Shown here in pieces: positions 1 to 8,211 of a stretch of 64,000 nucleotides of DNA (position 1 is the first letter of the stretch; each line of letters starts with the position of its first letter). The notes beneath the pieces are model-generated. The model did no database searches. It was given only the letters and a program-made list of their open reading frames with translations, and was not told where the DNA came from. Source of the DNA: Lysinibacillus telephonicus (GTDB lineage Bacteria; Bacillota; Bacilli; Bacillales_A; Planococcaceae); the NCBI RefSeq assembly GCF_003966145.1, contig NZ_RXNR01000009.1, forward strand, positions 28,692 to 92,691, read 5' to 3'. Both the position numbers and the translations under genes were made by a program.

Positions 1-75
1 GTCAAACAATTTCTCTGTATTTATTGACATAACAGAGATTTCAATGTATTTTGATAAAATATAGATGTTTAGTTG

Positions 76-89
76 GTATTAACTAATAC
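76..89. promoter_or_regulatory. Inverted repeat ahead of metN
   Basis: A perfect inverted repeat, GTATTA-AC-TAATAC, lies 20 bp before the metN start, just upstream of its ribosome binding site. It could be an operator. No SAM riboswitch (S-box) core is visible in the 109 bases available, but an S-box further upstream would be outside the window. The regulator is unknown. Confidence 0.3.
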
Positions 90-109
90 TGACCAGTGAG
101 GAGAAGTAC

Positions 110-1111
110 ATGCTAGAGTTTCAAAATATTACGAAAATCTATGAATCTAAAAAGAAACAAATAGTCGGTGTAGATAACGTCTCTCTAACGATTAACAAAG
201 GCGACATTTTTGGAATCGTTGGCTACTCTGGTGCAGGGAAAAGTTCATTACTTCGTTGTGTAAATTTACTAGAAAGGCCGACAAGTGGGAAAGTTCTTGT
301 TGATGGTGTAGATTTAACACAACTTTCTAGTAGTGAATTGCGTATCGCTCGTTTAAAAATCGGGATGATATTCCAGCATTTTTATCTTATTAGCCAAAAG
401 ACAGTTGGTGAAAATATTGCCTTTGCATTACGGGCTGCAAAAACACCAAAAAACAGAATTGAACAACGTGTTAATGAACTGCTTGAAATGGTAGGTCTAA
501 CCGATAAGCGGGATGTTTATCCTGGACAGCTCAGTGGCGGGCAAAAACAACGTGTTGGGATTGCAAGAGCACTAGCAAACAATCCTTCTATTCTACTTTG
601 TGACGAAGCAACATCAGCACTCGATCCAAAAACAACACTTTCCATCTTGAGATTATTGAAAGAAATTAATGAAAAGCTAGGAATTACAATTGTTCTAATT
701 ACACATGAAATGGATGTTGTAAAAGAAATTTGTAATCGAATGGCGATTATGCAAGATGGCCGTGTAGTTGAAACGGGCGAAGTTTATGATATATTCGCTG
801 AGCCGAAAGAGCCTCTAACACAAGAGTTTATTAAAAGTGTCGTATCTTTTGATATTCCAAATGAAATTTTAAAGGATGTAAAAGGACAAATTATTAAAAT
901 TTTATTTAAAGGCGAAGTGGCAGGCGAAGGTGTTATTTCTGATACAATGCAACGCTTTAATGTAAAAGGAAACTTTCTACATGGCACGATTGAATACATA
1001 CAAGAACGTCCACTTGGGATTTTCATCATGGAATTACAAGGTGAAATTGCCGCAGTAAATGAGGCCAAGCATTATATGGAACAACGTGGCGCAATAGTGG
1101 AGGTGGTCTAG
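110..1111 (+). CDS. metN: Methionine ABC transporter ATP-binding protein MetN
   Basis: This is the ATPase that powers uptake of D/L-methionine with MetI and MetQ. Walker A is at residues 38-45 (GYSGAGKS), the ABC signature LSGGQKQR is near residue 141, and Walker B (LLCDEATSALD) is near 164. The roughly 80-residue C-terminal extension (about 255-333) matches the NIL/ACT-like methionine-sensing domain that distinguishes MetN from other ABC ATPases. The ATG follows a GTGAGGAG ribosome binding site. It is the first gene of metNIQ, and the next gene starts at the base after its stop codon. Full length for the family. Confidence 0.95.
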   Translation: MLEFQNITKIYESKKKQIVGVDNVSLTINKGDIFGIVGYSGAGKSSLLRCVNLLERPTSGKVLVDGVDLTQLSSSELRIARLKIGMIFQHFYLISQKTVGENIAFALRAAKTPKNRIEQRVNELLEMVGLTDKRDVYPGQLSGGQKQRVGIARALANNPSILLCDEATSALDPKTTLSILRLLKEINEKLGITIVLITHEMDVVKEICNRMAIMQDGRVVETGEVYDIFAEPKEPLTQEFIKSVVSFDIPNEILKDVKGQIIKILFKGEVAGEGVISDTMQRFNVKGNFLHGTIEYIQERPLGIFIMELQGEIAAVNEAKHYMEQRGAIVEVV

Positions 1112-1780
1112 GTGTTCGATTTTCCGTATTTTATAAGTATGCTGCCAGATATTTGGAAAGCCTTCAAAGAAACAATCATTATGATTGCGATTTCGGTTTC
1201 AATCTCACTAGTTATTGGGTTGCCGCTAGGTATTTTATTATTCGTATCAGATAAAGGAATGTTTTGGGAAAATCGATTTATTAAAAATGTATTTGGATTT
1301 GCGGTGAACTTAGTACGTTCCATCCCTTACATTATTTTGTTAGTTGCATTATTCCCGCTAACGAATTTACTCATTGGTTCAACGATTGGACCAGTTGCAG
1401 CAAGTGTTTCTCTTTCTGTGGCAGCTATCCCATATTTTGCAAGACTCGTAGAATCATCGATGAGAGAAATTGATAAAGGTGTTGTTGAAGCTACAATTGC
1501 TGTTGGCGCTACACCATGGATGATTATAAAGGATGTCCTAATTCCAGAAGCAAGATCAAGTATTATTCGAGGGGTCACATTAACGATTATTAGTTTGGTT
1601 GCTTACTCTGCGATGGCAGGGGTAGTAGGCGGCGGAGGTATCGGGGATTTAGCGATACGATTCGGCTATTATCGTTATGACGATACAATTATGATCGCAA
1701 CAGTAGCTATCTTAGTTATTTTAGTACAACTAATTCAATTAACTGGAGAACTAGTTGCAAAATCAATCGATAAAAGATAA
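1112..1780 (+). CDS. metI: Methionine ABC transporter permease MetI
   Basis: Integral-membrane subunit of the methionine importer, with about five hydrophobic segments. The cytoplasmic EAA loop (around VEATIAVGATPWMIIKDVLI, residues 129-148) contacts MetN. The GTG start immediately follows the metN TAG, with a GGAGGTGG ribosome binding site inside the end of metN, so translation is probably coupled. The 222-residue length is typical. Confidence 0.94.
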   Translation: MFDFPYFISMLPDIWKAFKETIIMIAISVSISLVIGLPLGILLFVSDKGMFWENRFIKNVFGFAVNLVRSIPYIILLVALFPLTNLLIGSTIGPVAASVSLSVAAIPYFARLVESSMREIDKGVVEATIAVGATPWMIIKDVLIPEARSSIIRGVTLTIISLVAYSAMAGVVGGGGIGDLAIRFGYYRYDDTIMIATVAILVILVQLIQLTGELVAKSIDKR

Positions 1781-1794
1781 AAGGAGAATAAAAA

Positions 1795-2652
1795 ATGAAG
1801 AAGTATTTACTAGTATTCCTTACACTTGCATTAGCTGTAGTTTTAGCGGCATGTGGCGGTAAGGATGAAGCTGCTACAACAACTAATGGCAGCAACAGCA
1901 CAGCTGACACTACTGAAGACAAAGAGATTATTTTAGGAGCTACTGCAGGCCCATATAGTGATATGTTAAAGAAAGCAATCATCCCTCAATTAGAGGAAAA
2001 AGGGTATACAGTAGAACTTAAAGAATTTGGTGACTACATTCAACCCAACATTGCATTAAACAATGGCGACATTGATGCAAACTTGTTCCAACATACAATT
2101 TATTTAGAAACTTTCGAACAGCAAAACAATATGGATTTAGAGCCGTTAATTATCGTACCAACTGCTCCAATGGGCTTTTTCTCAGATAAATTTACTTCTG
2201 TAGAAGAAATTGCTGACGGTGCAACAGTTGCACTTCCAAACGACCCATCAAATGCAGCACGTGCGCTTTCATCTTTACAAGAACAAGGTTTAATTGAAAT
2301 CGACCCTAACGTTGATACTTTAACTGCATCAGAAAAAGATGTTGTGAAAAACGATAAAAACTTAGTGTTCCAGCCAGTTGAAGCTGCTTCACTACCACGC
2401 CAAATCCAAAGCGTTGACATCGCAGCAGTGCCAGGTAACTTCGCTTTAGCAGCTGGCTTAGATCTAATGGATGCAATGTTCTTAGAAAACATGCCAGACA
2501 AATACCGCAATGTTGTAGCAGTAAAAGCTAAAAATAAAGATAGCCAACTTGCAAAAGACATTATTGAAATCGTAGAATCAGCTAAATTTGAAGAAGTAAT
2601 TGACGCTGAATTCCAAGGTTTCGGTAAACCGGAATGGATGACAAATCGTTAA
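1795..2652 (+). CDS. metQ: Methionine-binding lipoprotein MetQ
   Basis: Membrane-anchored substrate-binding protein of the NlpA family that delivers methionine to MetNI. A signal peptide of about 19 residues ends in the lipobox LAAC with the lipidated Cys at 20. A Thr/Ser/Asn-rich linker follows, then the binding domain beginning near IILGATAGPYSDMLK. It is the last gene of the operon, 14 bp after metI, and a strong terminator follows. Confidence 0.94.
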   Translation: MKKYLLVFLTLALAVVLAACGGKDEAATTTNGSNSTADTTEDKEIILGATAGPYSDMLKKAIIPQLEEKGYTVELKEFGDYIQPNIALNNGDIDANLFQHTIYLETFEQQNNMDLEPLIIVPTAPMGFFSDKFTSVEEIADGATVALPNDPSNAARALSSLQEQGLIEIDPNVDTLTASEKDVVKNDKNLVFQPVEAASLPRQIQSVDIAAVPGNFALAAGLDLMDAMFLENMPDKYRNVVAVKAKNKDSQLAKDIIEIVESAKFEEVIDAEFQGFGKPEWMTNR

Positions 2653-2671
2653 TTTAATAACTTTAGTAAAA

Positions 2672-2718
2672 AGAGCTTAAGGTGTTTGTTAATAGCGAAT
2701 ACCTTAAGCTTTTTATTT
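2672..2718 (+). terminator. Terminator of metNIQ
   Basis: An AGCTTAAGGT arm pairs with ACCTTAAGCT across a 17-base loop and is followed by a T-rich run. It lies about 20 bases after the metQ stop. Confidence 0.85.
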
Positions 2719-2867
2719 GGTTTTTTATATGACTTTGAGGAAGATATCCACGACTTGAAAGTTACAGGTAATACAAGATGCCTCGTGCTAGTAATAAATT
2801 TCACCTTCGAACTTAGGTACTTTTATTATGGAAAATAATTTAAAGTGAAGTAGATATTTATGCTAAT

Positions 2868-2981
2868 ATGGGTGGGAACTTAGCTGCTAGGGGAGAGAAA
2901 TATTATTGGGAGTTCTATCCCTTTTTTATGCTAGTTGGTTGTAATGAATTATCAGAGGAAGAGAGATCAGGCTGGACTTAA
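2868..2981 (+). pseudogene. Possible 3' remnant of a lost gene
   Basis: A 37-codon open stretch encodes a protein-like C terminus (GEKYYWEFYPFFMLVGCN, then SEEERSGWT and stop). The frame stays open for eight codons before this ATG, and no convincing ribosome binding site is seen. I do not recognise the family. The rest of the 360 bp between the metQ terminator and the next small gene shows nothing else. Confidence 0.2.
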
Positions 2982-3012
2982 TTGAATCCTAAAAATTAAG
3001 GAGGAAAATATA

Positions 3013-3147
3013 TTGTTAGAGATTGATAAAGTAAAGGAAAGAATACAACAGCTAGAAGAATTAGAAGCCAAAAGTCTTTTGCTAATAATGTATGCAAGGC
3101 TCGATACAGCAATAAATGGAACAGGTAGCGATGAAGTTATTAAATAA
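3013..3147 (+). CDS. Small 44-aa protein of unknown function
   Basis: A TTG start is preceded at good spacing by AAGGAGGAAA. The product begins MLEIDKVKERIQQLEELEAK, which is heptad-like and probably a short coiled coil, and continues with a hydrophobic LLLIMYARLD segment. It lies 85 bp before the broken kinase gene on the same strand. I recognise no family; the strong ribosome binding site and amphipathic pattern are the evidence that it is real. Confidence 0.55.
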   Translation: MLEIDKVKERIQQLEELEAKSLLLIMYARLDTAINGTGSDEVIK

Positions 3148-3231
3148 ACTATCAGTGATTTATTTGATATTTATTCGACAATTCCATTTCGGAATAAGGA
3201 TAGCCAATGATATTCCAGGAGGAAATAAACT

Positions 3232-3771
3232 ATGACTTTTGAAAGAGGAATTTATATTATAACGGGGATAATGGCCTCCGGTAAATCTACAATTGCACAA
3301 ATGTTAGCAGAGCAATTTGAAAAAGGTGTTCACGTGCGTGGAGATATTTTCCGAAAAATGATCGTAAAAGGGAATATTGATATGACTCCAGATTATTCTC
3401 AAAGTGCCGTCGAGCAATTGAAACTACGTTATAAGATGGCTGCAAAGGTGGCTGAAATGTATTACAATGCAGGGTTTTCTGTAGTTATACAAGATACGTA
3501 TTTAGGAAAAGAAGTAATTTCTTTTCTAAATGAATTCGAATCTAAGCCAGTTTACTTTATTACGTTAAATCCGAGTGTTGAATCAATAATTAATAGAGAG
3601 CAAAAACGAAATAAGACAGGGTATACTACTTGGCAAGTTGAACCTCTTTATGAAGTACTAATCAATGAAAATCCTAAAATCGGATTGTGGATTGATTCCT
3701 AAACAATGTCTCCTGAAGAAACGGTATCTTGGATTATGAAATGTTTAAAAACTGAAGCACGAATTAAATAA
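3232..3771 (+). pseudogene. P-loop kinase/phosphotransferase, broken by an in-frame stop
   Basis: The protein begins with a hydrophobic strand and a Walker A motif GIMASGKS (residues 12-19), then VRGDIFRKM, as in AAA_33/zeta-toxin-like and chloramphenicol-phosphotransferase-like kinases. Reading stops at TAA 3700-3702 after residue 156 (GLWIDS). The same frame then continues for 22 codons, TMSPEETVSWIMKCLKTEAR plus IK, to a second TAA at 3769. The SPEETV..I stretch matches the usual C-terminal helix of such kinases, so the first stop looks like a recent nonsense mutation. The 156-residue product may still fold. A GGAGG ribosome binding site precedes the ATG. Confidence 0.7.
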
Positions 3772-3833
3772 ATGCTATAGTACATTAAGCTGATTGATCA
3801 TAAATATTTCTAAGAAAGAGAGTATTTCGATCA

Positions 3834-3886
3834 GGATAAAAACTAAACCCCGAATAATGAACACTTAAAAAGTGCTCTATTCGAGG
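3834..3886 (-). terminator. Terminator after the LysE-family gene
   Basis: On the minus strand CCTCGAATA pairs with TATTCGGGG and inner AGCACTT pairs with AAGTGTT, followed by TTTAGTTTTT. It lies about 30 bases beyond the stop of the exporter gene and may also stop transcripts from the kinase side. Confidence 0.75.
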
Positions 3887-3914
3887 CCTTTACTATGGAG
3901 AACAATACTTTGGT

Positions 3915-4565
3915 TTAATTTTTTGCTTTTCCTTCCAACGCCAACCAGGCACCAAGACCGAGCAATGTTACTCCACTTATAGTCTGTTGCCACCAAAGTG
4001 CTATTTTACTTTTTGCTAGGAAATTACCAAATAAACTTGCTATTAAAGCTACTGTAATATCAACAATTAAACCTAATATACCTAAAATTAAACCTAAAAT
4101 TATAAATTGAATCGCTGTATTCGATAAACTAGGGTCAATAAATTGAGGAATAAATGTTAAGAAGAATAAAGCTACTTTTGGATTGAATATATCTGTAAGT
4201 GCACCTTCCCAAAACGCTTTACGAATGCTAACTTTCTTCTTATCTGTTGAAATGCTAAAACTATTTCTATTTTTGAGTGTTTGTATTCCTAAATATATTA
4301 AATATGCTGCACCTATATATTTTAATATAAGAAAGGCCCACACAGATGTCATTAGGATTGCAGATAAACCTAATACAGCTAATAAAATATGAATGATTGT
4401 CCCTATCTGGATGCCAATGGCTGTTGCAATTCCATGCTTTCTTCCTTGAGAAATACTTCGACTTATTACAAACGCCATATCTGGTCCAGGTGCCACACAT
4501 ATAATAAATGCAGCTAGAATAAATGCAGGTAAGAGCGAATAATCAATTAAATGAAAATCGAACAT
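3915..4565 (-). CDS. LysE/RhtB-family amino-acid exporter
   Basis: Six-helix inner-membrane exporter of 216 residues, the usual size for the family. The N-terminal region contains the family motif CVAPGPDMAFVISRS (about residues 23-37), followed by a hydrophilic stretch with GIQIGTIIH and three C-terminal hydrophobic segments. Family members export lysine, homoserine, threonine or other amino acids; the substrate cannot be assigned from sequence. It stands alone with its own terminator. Confidence 0.85.
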   Translation of the reverse strand: MFDFHLIDYSLLPAFILAAFIICVAPGPDMAFVISRSISQGRKHGIATAIGIQIGTIIHILLAVLGLSAILMTSVWAFLILKYIGAAYLIYLGIQTLKNRNSFSISTDKKKVSIRKAFWEGALTDIFNPKVALFFLTFIPQFIDPSLSNTAIQFIILGLILGILGLIVDITVALIASLFGNFLAKSKIALWWQQTISGVTLLGLGAWLALEGKAKN

Positions 4566-5048
4566 TTGTGATCCTCCTTAAAATTTATAAAATTATAATA
4601 ATCTTTAATGCACAATAAAACAATAAGGATTCTGAATATTGCGTAACTTATTTGTAAGTTTTTTCTAAAAACATTTTCTGATAAATACTTGATAGGTTAA
4701 TATAAGGACATCCCTTTAATGAAGGACTTTCTAAAAGGGTCTTTTTTATTTAGATAACTAATAAACTTCTGATGTTCTACTTTAGAGGCAATTTGTAGGG
4801 CTGTAGAGTATCTTCATGGCGATATTTAAGAATACTGAAGTGATGAAGTAAGTGAAGATAATAAAGTAGAGACAGAAGACGTTACCGTATGCCATTTACC
4901 ATTTTCCTTTGTCCGCATTTTTTATATGGGTTGCTGTAAAAGAATATCCAAACCAAACCAATACATGGAGTCTCGTTTGTGGATTTTATTATTAATTGTT
5001 AGCTTTTTTATACAGCAAAGGAAAAACTGAATTTTGAAGAATAAAGTA
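4566..5048. other. Intergenic stretch, possible decayed membrane-protein gene
   Basis: About 480 bp lie between the LysE gene and the mtnE terminator. Near 4900-5030 two frames hold hydrophobic protein-like runs (SAFFIWVAVKEYPN and, after an apparent frame slip, LAFLYSKGKTEF) without a usable start. This suggests a small decayed membrane-protein gene, but the evidence is weak. A short TTTTTTA-flanked hairpin is seen near 4720-4750. Confidence 0.2.
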
Positions 5049-5087
5049 AAAATGGACGCCCATTAATTTTTGGGGACGTCCATTTTC
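5049..5087 (-). terminator. Terminator of the mtnE-like gene
   Basis: On the minus strand ATGGACGTCCCC pairs with GGGCGTCCAT across an A/T loop and is followed by TTTTTAC. It starts about 15 bases after the stop codon. Confidence 0.8.
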
Positions 5088-5102
5088 AATGAAAGATTCG
5101 AG

Positions 5103-6293
5103 TTAATTTGATATTAAAACGTTTTTCACTTTAAAAATATTTAACTTTTCAATTCTGCTAATTGCTTCTGTCAAACGATCCTCACTTACCAATAGGCCAA
5201 CTCGAATATAACCTTCACCGTACTCCCCAAAGCCGTTTCCTGCTGCAACCGCAACATCTGCTTTGTCTAATAATAAATCAGCAAATTGTTCGCTTGTATA
5301 TCCATCAGGGACGGGGAGCCATGCAAAGAATGAACCTTTTGGAGCTTTTACATCCCAGCCAATTCGTTTTGCTTCTCTTATGAGTGCATTTCGTCGATTT
5401 TCATAAATTACGCATTGTTCGTCTACACAATCTTGTTCTCCATCAAGTGCTGCTATTGCGGCATATTGGATTCCAGGGAAGATGCTGCAAAACAGATGGT
5501 CTTGAATCAAGTTGATAGCCTCAATAATATCTGCATTTCCAACTGCGAAGCCAACACGCCATCCCGCCATATTGTACGTTTTAGATAACGTATAAAGTTC
5601 CACACCGACTTCTTTTGCTCCATCAGCTTGAAGGAAGCTTACAGGACGCTGCCCATCGAACCCGATTGCACCGTAAGCGAAATCATGTACAACTGCTATT
5701 TCACTTTCCTTAGAAAATTCAACTGTTTTATTGAAGAATTCAAGATCCGCTGTACCACCAGTTGGGTTGTTTGGATAGTTTAAATACATTAATTTAGCTC
5801 GTTGCTTAACTTCATCTGATAATGCATTGTAATCTGGCAAAAATTCATTTTCTTCACGTAGAGGCATCGTATCAAAGTGAACATCGCCAAGCGCTACACC
5901 TGATAAGTAATCAGGATAACCCGGATCAGGCAAAAGCATATAATCACCAGGATTTAAAATGGCCATTGGCAGCTCAACTAAGCCAATTTTTGAACCGCCT
6001 AGAATCGCCACTTCCGTATTTGGATCAATGTCCACATTATATTCTCTTTTATAAAAGTTTGCTGCTGCTTCTTTTAACTCCTGAATACCACGAAACGGGG
6101 AATATTTATGTGTTTGTGGGTTTTCCGACGCTTGCTGAAGAGCTTTTATAATATGAGCAGGCGTTGGTCTATCGGGGTTCCCTTGGCCGAGATTAATGAC
6201 ATCTCGTCCTTCTGCAATCGCTGCATTTACTTTTTGCACAAGCGCAGCAAAAAACTGCGTTGGGAGCTTTTGAAGTTTATTTGAAAATTCCAT
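5103..6293 (-). CDS. mtnE: PLP-dependent aminotransferase, MtnE (YkrV)-like
   Basis: Class I/II aminotransferase of 396 residues. The N-terminal stretch QFFAALVQKVN..GRDVINLGQGNPD is characteristic of the Bacillus MtnE/YkrV group, which transaminates 2-keto-4-methylthiobutyrate to methionine in the salvage pathway. The PLP lysine is K238 in SKTYNMAGWRVGF, NYPNNPTGG is at residues 172-180, and the carboxylate-binding Arg is in YIRVGLL. The neighbouring omega-amidase (9235) is the usual MtnU partner but is on the other strand with unrelated genes between. No S-box is seen upstream. Related aspartate-type activities cannot be excluded. Confidence 0.8.
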   Translation of the reverse strand: MEFSNKLQKLPTQFFAALVQKVNAAIAEGRDVINLGQGNPDRPTPAHIIKALQQASENPQTHKYSPFRGIQELKEAAANFYKREYNVDIDPNTEVAILGGSKIGLVELPMAILNPGDYMLLPDPGYPDYLSGVALGDVHFDTMPLREENEFLPDYNALSDEVKQRAKLMYLNYPNNPTGGTADLEFFNKTVEFSKESEIAVVHDFAYGAIGFDGQRPVSFLQADGAKEVGVELYTLSKTYNMAGWRVGFAVGNADIIEAINLIQDHLFCSIFPGIQYAAIAALDGEQDCVDEQCVIYENRRNALIREAKRIGWDVKAPKGSFFAWLPVPDGYTSEQFADLLLDKADVAVAAGNGFGEYGEGYIRVGLLVSEDRLTEAISRIEKLNIFKVKNVLISN

Positions 6294-6324
6294 GTCAGTT
6301 CCTCTTTTTCAATAAATTTATTTG

Positions 6325-6354
6325 CATAGGTATACGGGAAATTCCAAACCTATG
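6325..6354. promoter_or_regulatory. Inverted repeat in the mtnE 5' region
   Basis: CATAGGT and ACCTATG, perfect 7-bp arms 16 bases apart, lie 31-60 bases upstream of the mtnE start. They could form a leader hairpin or an operator. The rest of the roughly 380-bp divergent gap to the lipoprotein gene holds only A/T-rich promoter-like sequence. Confidence 0.3.
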
Positions 6355-6675
6355 AAAAATCAAATAGTTATAACCGAAATATTCGGAAAATAAATTCCGG
6401 AAATTCTTTCTTTAATAATATAATTGTTTGAGTGCTTCGTAAACCATGGATTTCAAGTGGAAAATCAATTTATTAATATAGTAATTACTATAAAAATCTT
6501 TTTCGATTTAACTGTTGCAGCTATCGTTTCTTTTCCTGTTAGTGTTTAGAAGCATTATAGAGGTATGGAAAAATAATAGAATCCTTAGACAATTATTAAA
6601 AGTAGTTTGATATAATTATATAATAAATGGTAAATAAGGTGCGTTTTGGGCACCTGCTTGAATGGAGATTGAAAG

Positions 6676-7752
6676 ATGAAGAAGTTTTTATATTTACTTA
6701 CTTTAATAATTCTAATGGTTGGGTGTTCAAATGAGGATGCCAACACAAAAAACGGTAGTGGTGAAGTAGCAAATAAAAATACGCAAGAATCACAAAAAGA
6801 AGTGCAACAAATAGAAAAGAAAACGCCAGAGGAGTATTTAGAAGAATTTAAGAAAACTACTGAATATCAAGAAATTAAAAGTGAAGATATAGCATTTAAC
6901 GAGGTAGTAGATTTTGAGGGTGATGAACTTCCTGAGATCGTATTAGGTGTTAATAGTGATGTAATACAATCAGAAGTTTTGATTTTCAAATTACAAAATG
7001 AAGTTTGGGAAAAGGCTTCAAGTTTTACATACGATACTAGTTTAGCGATTCGGCTGGAACAAAATGTGAAATTCACATACGATGATTCGGTAAAAGAGGC
7101 ATTTGCCTTTGAAACTGTAGAAGCATATGCCAATACGATGAGTTCAAGTGTAGTCATCCTAAACTACAATAACGAAACTGCAGCCTTTGAAGAACTAGCC
7201 AATATCAAATTACAATCTACTGATACTTTAAATTTAAGTTTGGGTAATAATAAATTTAATGTTATAGGAGAAAGTGATACATTAAAATATAATTTTAAAA
7301 ATGGTGAATTAGTAGATGATGAAGGTAAACGAATTGGCTTAATTATCGATGATGAATTAGCGAAATTAATAGGTACGACTATTAATAATTATTTTATTAC
7401 ATATGGCGACTCGTATTACACGGCACAAGAGAAAATTACGGAGCCGTTAGAACAGGAAACCTACTATGAAGGTGGGCTTTGTTCATTTTATTCCTCGTTC
7501 TTTATTTGTAATTCTGATCATCAAGGTTTAATTTATGCTTATTATATTACACCTACTAATATGGTAACTGTGGAGGATTTATCTAGGTTCTTTAATCAAT
7601 CAATAGATATTATTGAGACAGAAAATATGATTGATGATAGTGGTACTTTTTATTCGAGTGAAATAGTAACAGATATAGGGACATATCAATTAGAATTTAA
7701 CGGGAACTCACCTCAAGCAGAGCTTGAAATGATCATATTTATTCCTAGTTAA
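6676..7752 (+). CDS. Putative lipoprotein of unknown function
   Basis: A 358-residue secreted lipoprotein. A short signal peptide ends in MVGC (lipid Cys at 17), followed by an Asn/Lys/Glu-rich linker to about residue 55. A DFEGDELPEIVLGVN segment near 77-91 resembles one FG-GAP/VCBS-type calcium-binding repeat, followed by IFKLQNEVWEKASSFTYD. The C-terminal third has two cysteines (LCSFYSSFFICN) that could form a disulfide outside the cell. Its start follows a GGAGATTG ribosome binding site. It is monocistronic. I do not recognise a named family. Confidence 0.75.
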   Translation: MKKFLYLLTLIILMVGCSNEDANTKNGSGEVANKNTQESQKEVQQIEKKTPEEYLEEFKKTTEYQEIKSEDIAFNEVVDFEGDELPEIVLGVNSDVIQSEVLIFKLQNEVWEKASSFTYDTSLAIRLEQNVKFTYDDSVKEAFAFETVEAYANTMSSSVVILNYNNETAAFEELANIKLQSTDTLNLSLGNNKFNVIGESDTLKYNFKNGELVDDEGKRIGLIIDDELAKLIGTTINNYFITYGDSYYTAQEKITEPLEQETYYEGGLCSFYSSFFICNSDHQGLIYAYYITPTNMVTVEDLSRFFNQSIDIIETENMIDDSGTFYSSEIVTDIGTYQLEFNGNSPQAELEMIIFIPS

Positions 7753-7864
7753 TTTCTATTGTGTCATAAACCACTCTTGAAATAAATTCCAGTTGTTTAC
7801 GGAATATAATTTAATTGTATTTAAATGGGGTATCTACCTAATCTTTGCACTTTGTAAATTCCAC

Positions 7865-7896
7865 GTATCTTCCCATTTTAATATTGGGGAAGATAC
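7865..7896. promoter_or_regulatory. 10-bp inverted repeat upstream of a small gene
   Basis: GTATCTTCCC and GGGAAGATAC pair perfectly across a 12-base A/T loop, ending 44 bp before the start of the 76-aa gene. There is no T-run, so it is probably not a terminator. An operator or a 5' leader hairpin is more likely. Confidence 0.35.
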
Positions 7897-7940
7897 TATG
7901 GTGAAATATTAGTTACCCCATTTGAAAAGGAGTGTTGTAC

Positions 7941-8171
7941 ATGTTAGTAAAAAACCTAATTCAAGCACTACAAGAACTAGATCAAGAGAAAGAAATTAGA
8001 ATCTCCCTTCGTAATGGTTGGAGACCAACTGGAACGAAACCAGTTGAAATGATTGATTATGCTGTAGACATGGATACAAATAAAGTTTCTTATTTCATTG
8101 ATGTAGATATTCATTTCGAATATGAATCTTCTAAGGGGGATGAAAAATTCGTGGATCCAAAATCAGACTAA
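7941..8171 (+). CDS. Small hypothetical protein, 76 aa
   Basis: The ATG at 7941 is chosen over an in-frame GTG at 7932 because AAAAGGAG sits 8 bases before the ATG and overlaps the GTG. The product begins MLVKNLIQALQELDQEKEIR and is acidic at the C terminus. The opening resembles small phage or Bacilli proteins with a K-x-L-I-x-x-L-x-x-L-D-P/Q-E-K-E pattern, but no function is known to me. Two Trp/Gly-containing strands (NGWRPTG, SYFIDVDIHFEY) suggest a small beta-rich fold. Confidence 0.6.
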   Translation: MLVKNLIQALQELDQEKEIRISLRNGWRPTGTKPVEMIDYAVDMDTNKVSYFIDVDIHFEYESSKGDEKFVDPKSD

Positions 8172-8211
8172 CTTCTTTCTTAATTATAGATACAAAGATA
8201 CTTTAACCTGT

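Noticed and set aside
6294..6675. S-box (SAM riboswitch) upstream of the mtnE-like gene
   Set aside because: None of the conserved S-box core sequences is found on either strand; only a 7-bp inverted repeat is present.
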